In this document: piece by piece, positions 1-8,060 of the stretch
Layout of the letters: every line of letters begins with the position of its first letter
How positions within the stretch are numbered: position 1 is the first letter of the stretch
Assembly: GCF_963664555.1 (NCBI RefSeq)
Contig: NZ_OY761461.1
Span: forward strand, 1,302,001-1,366,000
DNA from: Labilibaculum sp.
GTDB lineage: Bacteria > Bacteroidota > Bacteroidia > Bacteroidales > Marinifilaceae
Direction of reading: 5' to 3'
DNA length: 64,000 nt
The notes under the pieces: generated by a model
Seen by the model: the letters and a program-made list of their open reading frames with translations, nothing else
The model's database searches: none
What the model was told of the DNA's origin: nothing
Translations under genes and position numbers: made by a program

Positions 1-475
1 TACTTTTCATTTCGACGCAGAAACAAAGAATGCTGCCAATGTACTTGCTGCATGCTTAAAGAAGTATGGATCGGGCATAGGCAAGCAAAATTATCAGGGC
101 GAAACGGCTACCATCAATTCTATTCTTGAAGAATGGAAAAGAAATGAAGTGTATGTTGCTGCCATCAATAAATTAGGCCTTAGCGATTGGGTGAGTGAAT
201 TGGGAAGCGGAAATACACAATTCAATTCCGATTATATGAGTCGTGCTAAAGAAGATGCCGAATCATCAGAAATAAAACTGGTTGATCTGCGCAAGGAAAT
301 TACGGAAGCGTACCGGGTGCTGAGCAATCGTGTTAACGCATATGCTACCATTGGCGAAGTCGGAACTTATACCGATATGATTAAACATAGCAATAGTATC
401 ATTGAAAAATACAATGCTGTGATTGTTGCCCGTGCGGCTAAAACAGTGGAGGAGGAGATACCTACTCAGGAGTAA
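1..475 (+). CDS. DUF6261-like protein, C-terminal part (cut by window edge)
   Basis: The reading frame is open from the first bases of the window, so the start lies outside it. About 157 residues are visible. They are alpha-helical and hydrophilic, with segments such as INKLGLSDWVSEL and a helix around AYRVLSNRVNAYATIG. This pattern is what I associate with DUF6261, a Bacteroidota family of about 240 residues with no known function. No signal peptide or catalytic motif can be judged because the N-terminus is missing. The gene is followed directly by a good intrinsic terminator, so it ends its transcription unit. The family assignment is from memory of the pattern and is moderately sure; that it is a real gene is nearly certain. 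Confidence 0.6.
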   Translation, partial: TFHFDAETKNAANVLAACLKKYGSGIGKQNYQGETATINSILEEWKRNEVYVAAINKLGLSDWVSELGSGNTQFNSDYMSRAKEDAESSEIKLVDLRKEITEAYRVLSNRVNAYATIGEVGTYTDMIKHSNSIIEKYNAVIVARAAKTVEEEIPTQE

Positions 476-500
476 ATCGGTTGAATGAATGAAATGAAAA

Positions 501-528
501 ACTACTCCGTTTGGGGTGGTTTTTTTAT
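501..528 (+). terminator. Intrinsic terminator of the DUF6261-like gene
   Basis: An 8-bp stem (ACTACTCC / GGGGTGGT, with two G-U pairs) and a four-base loop are followed by a run of T. The same accacccc/ggggtggt stem type recurs behind the cold-shock genes near 23.7 and 24.3 kb. Confidence 0.75.
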
Positions 529-540
529 TGTTTTTTTCTG

Positions 541-622
541 TCAGCCCTTCAGGCTGTTATTTTCAAACGCGGGGAATCATGGGACGATGCCCCATTCTAT
601 GATCTGTCAGGCCTTCAGCCTG
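541..622. repeat. REP-like palindromes, inverted copies
   Basis: Two inverted copies of palindrome A (CAGCCTGAAGGGCTGA type; 541-556 and 607-622) flank one inverted copy of palindrome B (GGGACGATGCCCC type; 581-593). They face the two direct A-B units downstream, so the gap between the DUF6261-like gene and the HUH transposase is mostly palindromic DNA. Such clusters are typical of REP sequences beside their RAYT transposase gene. Confidence 0.7.
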
Positions 623-630
623 TTTTATTC

Positions 631-677
631 ATCAGCCTGAAGGGCTGATACACCATAACTAGGGACATCGTCCCTAG
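631..677. repeat. REP-like composite unit 1 (palindrome A plus palindrome B)
   Basis: Palindrome A (stem ATCAGCC / GGCTGAT, loop TGAAG) is joined by an 11-nt linker to palindrome B (CTAGGGAC / GTCCCTAG, loop ATC). The unit recurs 42 nt further on with the same linker. A weaker B-like sequence lies between the two units at about 686-697. Confidence 0.75.
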
Positions 678-719
678 GATTACATGGGGCTCGTCCCTGA
701 TATACCGAAGCAGTCAATC

Positions 720-766
720 ATCAGCCTGAAGGGCTGATACACCATAACTTGGGACATCGTCCCAAG
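720..766. repeat. REP-like composite unit 2
   Basis: This is the same 47-nt A-linker-B unit as at 631-677. Palindrome B here reads CTTGGGAC / GTCCCAAG, while unit 1 has CTAGGGAC / GTCCCTAG. The A-T pair has become a T-A pair, so both arms changed together and the hairpin is kept. The unit ends about 16 nt before the transposase start codon, within its 5' leader. Confidence 0.75.
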
Positions 767-782
767 ATAAAAGATAAATAAA

Positions 783-1232
783 ATGGGACAATCACTATCA
801 CAACTCTATGTTCACCTAACATTCGGAACAAAAGGAAGACAAGCACTACTGTCGGAACATCTGGAGGCCAGACTGCATGCCTACATCGCAGGTATTCTTA
901 AAAAAGTGGAGAGTCCGGCCTTAAAAATAAATTCTGTTCCCGATCACATTCATATCTTATTCCGATTATCAAAAAATTATGCTCTTGCTAAAGTTGTGGA
1001 AGAGGTAAAGAAGGAGAGCTCGAAGTGGATGAAGGTAAATGGTGTGGAGGAATTTACCTGGCAAATTGGTTACGGGGCATTTTCGGTTAGCAGCTCGGCG
1101 GTAAAAACTGTTGAAAAGTATATTGAGCGACAGAAAGAACATCATCACTCAGCGAGTTACAAAGAAGAGGTAGACGATTTTATGCGGAAATTTGATGTCA
1201 TCGAATATGATGACAATTATTTCTGGAATTGA
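783..1232 (+). CDS. REP-associated tyrosine transposase (Y1_Tnp, IS200/TnpA-like)
   Basis: This is a 149-residue single-domain HUH endonuclease of the TnpA/RAYT superfamily. These enzymes nick single-stranded DNA at hairpins through a tyrosine. The HUH histidines are seen in PDHIHILFRL (about residues 53-62) and the catalytic tyrosine in VEKYIERQKEHH (about residue 112). The opening SLSQLYVHLTFGTK and the segment WQIGYGAFSVS are typical of the family. No TnpB or terminal left/right ends of an IS200 element are visible. REP-like hairpins lie directly upstream, so I favour a domesticated RAYT over an active insertion sequence. There is no clear ribosome-binding site. Confidence 0.85.
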   Translation: MGQSLSQLYVHLTFGTKGRQALLSEHLEARLHAYIAGILKKVESPALKINSVPDHIHILFRLSKNYALAKVVEEVKKESSKWMKVNGVEEFTWQIGYGAFSVSSSAVKTVEKYIERQKEHHHSASYKEEVDDFMRKFDVIEYDDNYFWN

Positions 1233-1353
1233 ACGTGTATTTCACCACAGTATCCAGCAGGTTTCCAAAAGCTAAGGGCGGTTTTAATCGCCGTCGGCGT
1301 TTTGTTAGGAAGAGTGAACCGATGAAAGGGCAATGTTTTAGAATATAAAAAAG

Positions 1354-1386
1354 AAAGAGCGATGATCACTACAATCATCGCTCTTT
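1354..1386 (-). terminator. Terminator downstream of the Nramp gene
   Basis: A 13-bp perfect stem (arms 1354-1366 and 1374-1386) with a seven-base loop is followed, reading leftward, by a T-rich run. It sits just past the stop codon of the leftward Nramp gene. The rightward side also has some T, so weak termination of the transposase transcript is possible. Confidence 0.8.
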
Positions 1387-1391
1387 TGTAT

Positions 1392-2651
1392 TTACAGAAA
1401 GCTGATAAAAAGCGCAATATTCAGTATTGTGATGATGCCTCCCATGGTATAAAGGGTGTATTTCGATAGGTTCGAGTTTTTGTATTTGCCCATTACTTTC
1501 GACGAAGAGGTTAGGTACACCTGCGCAAAAATGGTGAACGGCAATTGAATACTCAATATCATCTGCGAAATAATTAATCCCTGAAAAGGATTGGATATAA
1601 AATAGATAATTGCCAATGCAAGCAGCAGAGAAAGAGCCACGCCCAGGCGGGAATGATTGTCTTTAATATCGTAGGGTTCTTTAAACATACCTGCAAATAT
1701 TGATCCTGCAGCCATTCCTGATGTAATGGTGGATGCCAGTCCTGCAAATAAAAGAGCTACAGCAAAAACTACAGCGGCGTGCTCACCCAAAAGAGGCGCC
1801 AATAAATGATTTGCCTGTTCGAGTTCGGTGACCGGAGTTTTTGTTTTAAAAAAGGTGGCTGCCGCCAATAAAATCATAGCACTGTTTATTGCCCAGCCTA
1901 TAATCATCGAGATAAAGGTATCCAGAAACTCAAATTTCAACTGCTTTTTTATGATTTTGTCGTCTTTTAGGTTCCATTGCCGGCTTTGAATAATTTCGGA
2001 ATGAAGAAACAGGTTGTGTGGCATTACAACCGCTCCTAAAACGCTCATGATTACAATCATCGAACCTTTCGGGAAGCTTGGAGTTACCCAGCCTGTCATG
2101 GCACTGTTCCAGTCAATATCTACCAGCGACAGTTCATAAAAAAACGACAGGCCAATAACCGATACAAATGCAATAATCCATTTTTCGATCATTCGGTATG
2201 CATTGGTATACAGCATAATTAGTACAAATATAGTGACCAGCAAAGCTCCGGCCCGTATGGGCAAATCAAACAGCATGTTTAAGGCGATAGCTCCTCCCAG
2301 TATTTCGGCCAGGGAGGTTGAAACAGAAGCCAGCATAGCCGATGAAAGAATCAACTTTGAATAAGTTGGTTTGATATAAATCATGGTAGCTTCTGAGAGA
2401 CAGAGTCCTGTTGCAATCCCCAGATGTGCTACATTGTGCTGCAGAAATATCAACATGATGGTAGAAAGACTCACCATCCACAACAGCGCATAACCATAGT
2501 CTGCTCCCGCAGCAAGGTTCGAAGCCCAGTTGCCCGGATCAATGAAGCCGACAGTCACCAATAAACCGGGACCAATGTATTTGAATATATCCAATCCACC
2601 GTATTGGGGCTCGTACCCCTTCTTGTCAATATTCTTTAATGTTTTAAACAT
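1392..2651 (-). CDS. mntH: Nramp family divalent metal (Mn/Fe) transporter
   Basis: This is a proton-coupled inner-membrane importer for divalent metals, probably Mn2+ or Fe2+. The family hallmarks are present: DPGN in the first membrane helix (residues 38-41) and MPHN in the sixth (about 210-213), the metal-binding pair. About eleven hydrophobic helices fill the 419 residues, the usual size. The frame stays open 33 nt further upstream to a TTG, but the ATG used here begins MFKTLKNIDKKGYEP and is the better start. It has its own terminator, and a MITE-like repeat lies upstream. Substrate choice within the family cannot be read from the sequence. No metal-regulator site was recognised. Confidence 0.88.
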   Translation of the reverse strand: MFKTLKNIDKKGYEPQYGGLDIFKYIGPGLLVTVGFIDPGNWASNLAAGADYGYALLWMVSLSTIMLIFLQHNVAHLGIATGLCLSEATMIYIKPTYSKLILSSAMLASVSTSLAEILGGAIALNMLFDLPIRAGALLVTIFVLIMLYTNAYRMIEKWIIAFVSVIGLSFFYELSLVDIDWNSAMTGWVTPSFPKGSMIVIMSVLGAVVMPHNLFLHSEIIQSRQWNLKDDKIIKKQLKFEFLDTFISMIIGWAINSAMILLAAATFFKTKTPVTELEQANHLLAPLLGEHAAVVFAVALLFAGLASTITSGMAAGSIFAGMFKEPYDIKDNHSRLGVALSLLLALAIIYFISNPFQGLIISQMILSIQLPFTIFAQVYLTSSSKVMGKYKNSNLSKYTLYTMGGIITILNIALFISFL

Positions 2652-2766
2652 GATTTGTTGTGTTAAAAAAGGAAGTTGATACAATGATTCCAGGGCTGAA
2701 AGCTATTTTAGAATGAATGTTCAATTCCTGATCGGATTAGGATGGCAGAGTTTTTTGCGAAATGCA

Positions 2767-2899
2767 AAGAGGTATCCGAAAAGTAAAGTTTCATTTGGAA
2801 AGGTCATGTTGAGCGAAGTTGAAACATCTGTTATTCAAAAATAAAGATTCTTCGACACGCTTAAGATGACAATACACCTGAACTTTTCGGACACCTTTT
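2767..2899. repeat. MITE-like inverted-repeat element, copy 1
   Basis: An element of about 125-130 bp with imperfect terminal inverted repeats: the left end reads GGTATCCGAAAAGT and the right end, reverse-complemented, GGTGTCCGAAAAGTT. It encodes nothing. A second copy near the right edge of the window (63784-63917) matches it along most of its length. An inner pair (TTGAGCGAAGTTGAA and ATTCTTCGACA) could form a further stem. It lies between sucB and the Nramp gene and could fold into a long hairpin in the sucAB transcript. Confidence 0.75.
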
Positions 2900-2935
2900 G
2901 TATGGATTTTGTTTTGAGAGATTGCAATCGGGAGA

Positions 2936-4180
2936 TTATATTTCCAATAACAATGAATCCGGGTCTTTGCCTGTGAACATCATTTTTTGAGGATTCTCAA
3001 TCATTTCTTTAATCTTCACTAAAAATCCGACCGAATCTTTCCCATCAATCACCCGGTGATCGTAGGATAGGGCGATGTACATCATGGGACGAATTTCTAC
3101 CTTACCGTTTACAGCAACTGGCCGCTCAACAATATTGTGCATGCCCAAAATACCCGATTGAGGCGGATTGATAATTGGAGTACTTAACAGCGAACCAAAC
3201 ACACCGCCATTGGTAATGGTAAAAGTGCCGCCAGTCATTTCATCCAGACTAATTTTACCCGAACGTGCCTTGTTGGCTAAATTCATCAATTCCTTTTCTA
3301 TATCGGCTAAACCTAAGGTTTCGGTGTTGCGGATAACCGGAACCATCAATCCTTTTGGTGTTTGCACCGCAATAGCAATATCTGCATATTCAGGAGTAAC
3401 AATCTCCTCACCATCCATCATCGAATTTACGGCAGGATGAAGTTGTAAAGCCTCCGAAGCAGCCTTGGTAAAGAAGGACATAAAGCCCAGTTTGATGCCG
3501 TGGGTTTCCACAAATTTCTTTTGATACTTGCTTCGCAATGCCATTACCGCAGTCATGTCTACTTCATTAAAAGTAGTCAGCATGGCCGTTTCATTCTTAA
3601 CAGCAACCAAACGAGCTGCCAACTTCTTCCGAAGGTTGGTCATTTTTGTGCGTTTCGCTTCTCTCGAAATGCTTTTGCTTTGTGCTGGAATTGCTGCCTG
3701 AGTGCCTGCATTGTCGACCACTGCCTGAATGTCTTTTTTCGACAATCTCTGAATGCCTGCAATAACATCATCCACCGAAAGGTGATTTTCTTCCATCAGT
3801 TTTTTCGCAACGGGAGAAATCTTAACCTCTTTGTAGTTGTCAGAATTGATTGTTTTGGATTCGGCCACAACTACTGGAGCTGTCTTTTCAGCAGGAGCTT
3901 CTTTTTTAGCCTCTTTAGGAGCAGAGGAAGCAGATGCTTCTCCGGCAAAACTTGTGTCTATGCTGCAGGCAACCGATCCAACAGCAACTGTGTCGCCTTC
4001 CTGCGCCATAATCTGAATTTTACCACCTTCATCTGCAATAAGAGTCAGAGTGGCTTTATCCGACTCAATTTCTGCAATTTCCTGATCCTTTTCAACGATG
4101 TCACCATCTGACACAAACCAGTTGGCTATTTCTACTTCGGAAATGGATTCTCCGGGACTAGGTATTTTAATTTCGATCAT
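2936..4180 (-). CDS. sucB: 2-oxoglutarate dehydrogenase E2, dihydrolipoyl succinyltransferase
   Basis: This is the E2 core of the 2-oxoglutarate dehydrogenase complex, which moves the succinyl group from E1 to coenzyme A in the TCA cycle. The 414 residues hold a lipoyl domain (lysine 42 in ESDKATLTL), an Ala/Pro/Lys-rich linker, a peripheral-subunit-binding domain (about 120-155, [12 protein letters not shown]) and the catalytic domain, with the HxxxD active site at H375-D379 ([12 protein letters not shown]). The C-terminus DPDSLLLEI is typical. It follows sucA in the same direction after a 73-bp gap that contains a heptamer repeat. No E3 (lpd) gene is adjacent. Confidence 0.95.
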   Translation of the reverse strand: MIEIKIPSPGESISEVEIANWFVSDGDIVEKDQEIAEIESDKATLTLIADEGGKIQIMAQEGDTVAVGSVACSIDTSFAGEASASSAPKEAKKEAPAEKTAPVVVAESKTINSDNYKEVKISPVAKKLMEENHLSVDDVIAGIQRLSKKDIQAVVDNAGTQAAIPAQSKSISREAKRTKMTNLRKKLAARLVAVKNETAMLTTFNEVDMTAVMALRSKYQKKFVETHGIKLGFMSFFTKAASEALQLHPAVNSMMDGEEIVTPEYADIAIAVQTPKGLMVPVIRNTETLGLADIEKELMNLANKARSGKISLDEMTGGTFTITNGGVFGSLLSTPIINPPQSGILGMHNIVERPVAVNGKVEIRPMMYIALSYDHRVIDGKDSVGFLVKIKEMIENPQKMMFTGKDPDSLLLEI

Positions 4181-4218
4181 TGTTTTTGATTTTGTGAATT
4201 AGGTGAATGAGTTTTTTG

Positions 4219-4253
4219 TCTGAACTCTCTTATCTCAACTCTCACATCTATTC
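4219..4253. repeat. Heptamer array in the sucA-sucB gap
   Basis: Five in-phase 7-nt units read TCTGAAC, TCTCTTA, TCTCAAC, TCTCACA, TCTATTC. The array stops exactly at the sucA stop codon. Arrays with the same TCTNANA-like unit and phase occur in three other gaps (8027-8054, 38114-38148, 43842-43928). Confidence 0.6.
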
Positions 4254-7109
4254 TTACATGATTAACTTACTTTTCTTTTCTTCGAAATATTCGTGCTGAA
4301 CGAGGATGTCTGCATGAGAGCTGCCTTCCACACATTGCAATCCGCAATATTTCAGTTTTCGATCGCAATTGCATTTTCGAAATACTTTATTTATTATTTC
4401 ATTTTGCCCTGCCAAATGAATTTTAGTCAATCCGGTTGCAGGACTACCACTGGCCTGGCGTGCTACAGGAACCAATTTAACCTCTTTGTTTTTAAATTTG
4501 TAGTTGACAAACTGCCAGGCTCCCATATTTTCAGGTTCTTCCTGAACCCACAAATGAAGAAGGGCATTTGGATATCGATTTAAAATTTGATCAACTTGTT
4601 TATCAGGGAATGGATACAGCTGTTCCATTCGAATCAGAGCAATATCCTGAGCAAATAATTCTTCTTTCCGGGCCAGTAAATCGTAATAGATCTTTCCGGA
4701 ACAGAAAACAACACGGCGAACTTCCTCAGCAATTATATTGTTGTCGTCAATCACTTCCTGAAACTGACCTATGGCCATATCTTCAATTTTCGAAACACAT
4801 TTTGCATGACGAAGTAAGCTTTTTGGTGTAAAGCAAATCAACGGAACCCGTATATCACGCTTTACTTGTCTGCGAAGCATATGAAACAAGTTGGCTGGTG
4901 TTGTTGGATTGGTAATCTGCATGTTGTTGTTGGCACAAAGCGTAAGGAATCGCTCCATTCTTGCACTCGAATGCTCTGCTCCCTGACCTTCATATCCATG
5001 AGGCAAATACATTACCAAACCATTTTTAATTCCCCATTTGTCTTCTGCAGCACTAATGTATTGGTCGATAACCGCCTGAGCTACATTGTGGAAATCACCG
5101 AACTGAGCTTCCCAAATGGTTAGACCGGAAGGATGTGCCAAAGCGTATCCGTATTCAAATCCAAGCACGCCATATTCGCTAAGCGAAGAGTTGTAAATGT
5201 GAAAAGGAGCCTGTTTACCGCTGATATTTTTTAACGGGAAATATTTCTCGTCTGAGTTATCAATTACTAAAGCCGCATGTCGGTGCGAAAATGTACCTCT
5301 TTCTGAATCCTGTCCGCTTACACGAACACTGTTTCCTTCTTCCAGCAGACTGGCATAGGCAAGAAGTTCTCCCATGGCCCAATCCAATTCATCATTTTTG
5401 ACCATGTTTTTGCGATCAGCCATTAACTTTCCAATCTTTTTGAAGAAAGTAAGATCACCGGGCAAATTGGTAATGTTTTCGGCCAGCTCAAGCAAAGTTG
5501 TTTTTGCAACTCCTGTTTTAGGAGAAGATTCAAAATCTTCCTTTGTTGAATATCGGATGTTGCTGTAATAATCCTCTAGAAAAGGCTGTATAATTACTTT
5601 TTTAAATGTTTTCGATAATTCAAAATCTTTATCTAAAAGTTTGTTGTAATCGGAATTAATTGTTGCAATTTCTTCTTTGGTATAAATTCCTTTTCCAATA
5701 AGGAAATCGGCATAAATATCTCTTGGATTTTTATGCTTGGCGATTTCTTTGTACAAAATTGGTTGCGTGAAACGGGGTTCATCACCTTCGTTATGACCAA
5801 ATTTTCGATACGAAAGAATATCTATAAAAACATCAGAGTTAAATTCCTGACGGTATTCCATAGCCAGCTTGATCGTGAAAATCAAAGCTTCCACATCATC
5901 ACCATTTACATGAAATACAGGAGAACGGGTAACCTTTGCAACATCGGTACAGTAAGTACTGGATCGGGCATCCAGGTAATTGGTTGTGAAACCTACCTGA
6001 TTATTGATGACCAAATGGATGGTACCTCCGGTTTTATATCCGGTTAACTGCGACATTTGAATTGTTTCGTATACAATTCCCTGGGCTGCAATAGCCGCAT
6101 CTCCATGAATTACAACAGGAACCAATTTGTCCTGATCGCCGGCGTAGTCGTTATCAATTTTCGAGCGTGAAATTCCTTCAACAACTGCACCAACAGTTTC
6201 CAAATGGGAAGGGTTTGGCGCTAAATGGAGCTTTACTTTACTTTCATCATCTGTTTTTACCGTATTTCCATATCCCAAGTGATATTTTACATCACCCAAA
6301 GCAATGTCTTCTTCGAACTCTTCGCCCATAAATTCTTTGAAAATATTGGCGTAAGGTTTCTCTAAGATATTGGCTAATACATTTAATCTTCCCCGGTGAG
6401 CCATCCCGAAAATGAATTCCTGAACACCAAGTTCAGCACCACGTTCAATCATGGCATCCAAAGCAGGAATCAAGGTTTCTGTTCCTTCAAGGGAAAAGCG
6501 TTTTTGACCGACAAATTTTTTATGGATATAGTTTTCGAAACCAACGGCAAGCTTTAAATGATAGTAGATGTGTTTGCGTTGCTCGTCGTTAAAATTCGGC
6601 GTGTTTTTAGTGCCTTCCATCTTGTTTTGCAGCCATTTCATCATTTGAGGATGGCGAACAAAAACATATTCTGCACCTACTGATTTGCAATAAGTTTCCT
6701 GCAGATGGGAAACAATATCTTTTAATTTGGAAGCACCTAAACCTATTTCAGTTCCAGCGTGGAAAACAGTTTCCAAATCCGATTCTGATAAATCGAAGTT
6801 TTCAATGTCGAGTGTTGGAAAATATTTTCGACGGGTTCGAACCGGATTTGTTTTGGTAAAAAGATGTCCACGCTGCCGATAGGCTTGTATTAAATTCATA
6901 ACGTTGAATTCTTTGCTCATCGAATTTGTGGCAGGAATATTTTCGTTGGCCGCTTGTTCCTTAATTGGGAATTTGGCTGTTGCAAAATCAAATCCCTGAA
7001 AAAATCGTCTCCAGCTTTCTTCAACAGATTCAGGATCATTTTTATAGGATTGGTAAAGTTGGTCGATGTATTCGATTTCGCTATTGCCCAAAAAGCTAAA
7101 TTTATCCAT
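4254..7109 (-). CDS. sucA: 2-oxoglutarate dehydrogenase E1 component
   Basis: This is the thiamine-diphosphate-dependent E1 subunit, which decarboxylates 2-oxoglutarate and loads succinyl onto the E2 lipoyl group. At 951 residues it has the full family length. The short N-terminal E2-binding segment (FLGNSEIEYIDQLYQSY) is present, as are GMAHRGRLNVLAN and the ThDP/Mg region with HGDAAIAAQG and NNQVGFTT. A transketolase-like pyrimidine domain and the C-terminal domain follow (YLPHGYEGQGAEHSSAR). It is the first gene of sucAB. A match to the -7 promoter box lies about 45 bp upstream. Confidence 0.96.
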   Translation of the reverse strand: MDKFSFLGNSEIEYIDQLYQSYKNDPESVEESWRRFFQGFDFATAKFPIKEQAANENIPATNSMSKEFNVMNLIQAYRQRGHLFTKTNPVRTRRKYFPTLDIENFDLSESDLETVFHAGTEIGLGASKLKDIVSHLQETYCKSVGAEYVFVRHPQMMKWLQNKMEGTKNTPNFNDEQRKHIYYHLKLAVGFENYIHKKFVGQKRFSLEGTETLIPALDAMIERGAELGVQEFIFGMAHRGRLNVLANILEKPYANIFKEFMGEEFEEDIALGDVKYHLGYGNTVKTDDESKVKLHLAPNPSHLETVGAVVEGISRSKIDNDYAGDQDKLVPVVIHGDAAIAAQGIVYETIQMSQLTGYKTGGTIHLVINNQVGFTTNYLDARSSTYCTDVAKVTRSPVFHVNGDDVEALIFTIKLAMEYRQEFNSDVFIDILSYRKFGHNEGDEPRFTQPILYKEIAKHKNPRDIYADFLIGKGIYTKEEIATINSDYNKLLDKDFELSKTFKKVIIQPFLEDYYSNIRYSTKEDFESSPKTGVAKTTLLELAENITNLPGDLTFFKKIGKLMADRKNMVKNDELDWAMGELLAYASLLEEGNSVRVSGQDSERGTFSHRHAALVIDNSDEKYFPLKNISGKQAPFHIYNSSLSEYGVLGFEYGYALAHPSGLTIWEAQFGDFHNVAQAVIDQYISAAEDKWGIKNGLVMYLPHGYEGQGAEHSSARMERFLTLCANNNMQITNPTTPANLFHMLRRQVKRDIRVPLICFTPKSLLRHAKCVSKIEDMAIGQFQEVIDDNNIIAEEVRRVVFCSGKIYYDLLARKEELFAQDIALIRMEQLYPFPDKQVDQILNRYPNALLHLWVQEEPENMGAWQFVNYKFKNKEVKLVPVARQASGSPATGLTKIHLAGQNEIINKVFRKCNCDRKLKYCGLQCVEGSSHADILVQHEYFEEKKSKLIM

Positions 7110-7153
7110 ATAATTATTCGTTGTACTTAGTCTTATTATCGTTGTAACTTAAA

Positions 7154-7161
7154 CAAATGTA
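7154..7161 (-). promoter_or_regulatory. Possible sucAB promoter (-7 box)
   Basis: TACATTTG on the leftward strand matches TAnnTTTG and lies about 45 bp from the sucA start codon. No TTTG -33 box is seen at 19-21 nt, so support is partial. Confidence 0.4.
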
Positions 7162-7357
7162 TTAATTTTTAAAGCTTATGATGATATCAAAAACGAATAA
7201 AAGATAAAAAGATCATTTTTTTTACAGATATCCATATAGAGTTTTTCTATAAGATGTTTTGGCTTAACATTACTGAAAATAAACAGCACAATTCTTTTAT
7301 TTGATGCCCGTTCGGATTACTTTAGTTTTTTTAAGGTAAACATGTAAAATCTCATAG

Positions 7358-8026
7358 ATGTATTTTCTTCGTATTTTGGTTGCTTTAGTGCTTGGTGCTC
7401 AATTCACAGCCTGTCATAATTTACAAAAAAAACCTCGGTTTGCTCTCGAAAAAGGTGATCTTCTTTTTCAGGATCTCGATTCTGATTCAATTTCAGATGC
7501 GATAGAATCAGTAACTGGCGGAGAAGAACATTTGAGCTTTTCGCATGTTGGGATTGTTGATGTGAATTCGAATGGTGACACCTTGGTTTTGGAAGCGATC
7601 TCAAAAGGAGTTACCTACACCAAACTCAATATTTTTTTGAAGCGAAGCACTACTGCTGACCAAAAACCAAAAGTTGAGGTGGGAAGGCTAAAACCTGAAT
7701 TTAGTGCATTAATTAATAAAGCGCTTGATGCAGGGAAACAGTTAATCGGAAAACCATACGATGATATTTACATCATGGGAGACTCAACTTACTATTGCTC
7801 TGAACTGATTTATGAAATATTTTCAGATACCCAGGATTCAATCGAAGTATTTCAATTAAATCCAATGACTTTTAAAGACTCTAAAACGGGAAATTTTCTT
7901 CCGTTTTGGGTTGAATATTACAAAAAATTAGGTGTGGATATCCCGGAAGGAAAACCAGGTTTGAATCCCAATGGGATGCACGGGTCTCCGAATATCGAGA
8001 TTGTATTTTCCTACTTGCGGCAATAA
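7358..8026 (+). CDS. YiiX/YebB-like permuted NlpC/P60 (papain-fold) lipoprotein
   Basis: This is a predicted lipoprotein (lipobox QFTAC, acylated Cys19) carrying a circularly permuted papain-like fold of the YaeF/YiiX family. The 222 residues show the family order, with the histidine first (FSHVGIV, H63) and the cysteine later (STYYCSELIYEIF, C147). That is the reverse of ordinary NlpC/P60 enzymes. Relatives are thiol amidases or acyltransferases; the substrate is unknown and may be a lipid or a peptidoglycan peptide. It starts a rightward run with the AddB-like gene 34 bp downstream, across a heptamer array that begins right after its stop codon. Confidence 0.8.
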   Translation: MYFLRILVALVLGAQFTACHNLQKKPRFALEKGDLLFQDLDSDSISDAIESVTGGEEHLSFSHVGIVDVNSNGDTLVLEAISKGVTYTKLNIFLKRSTTADQKPKVEVGRLKPEFSALINKALDAGKQLIGKPYDDIYIMGDSTYYCSELIYEIFSDTQDSIEVFQLNPMTFKDSKTGNFLPFWVEYYKKLGVDIPEGKPGLNPNGMHGSPNIEIVFSYLRQ

Positions 8027-8054
8027 TCTCACATCTTTCATCTCAAATCTTACT
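8027..8054. repeat. Heptamer array between the YiiX-like and AddB-like genes
   Basis: Four in-phase units TCTCACA, TCTTTCA, TCTCAAA, TCTTACT begin immediately after the stop codon and fill nearly the whole gap to the next start codon. Confidence 0.6.
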
Positions 8055-8060
8055 TAAACA

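Noticed and set aside
783..1232. Complete IS200/IS605 element
   Set aside because: No tnpB partner and no second element end are seen; palindromes are repeated units of the REP kind instead.
1217..1417. 66-codon leftward frame over the end of the transposase gene
   Set aside because: It crosses the Nramp terminator hairpin and enters the Nramp gene; no support as a gene.
2652..2766. Metal riboswitch or Mn-responsive operator ahead of the Nramp gene
   Set aside because: No yybP-ykoY-like stem set or clear palindrome could be found in the short upstream stretch.
3500..4111. 203-codon frame antisense to sucB
   Set aside because: Ser/Phe/Cys/Asn-rich translation typical of the antisense shadow of a strongly coding gene.
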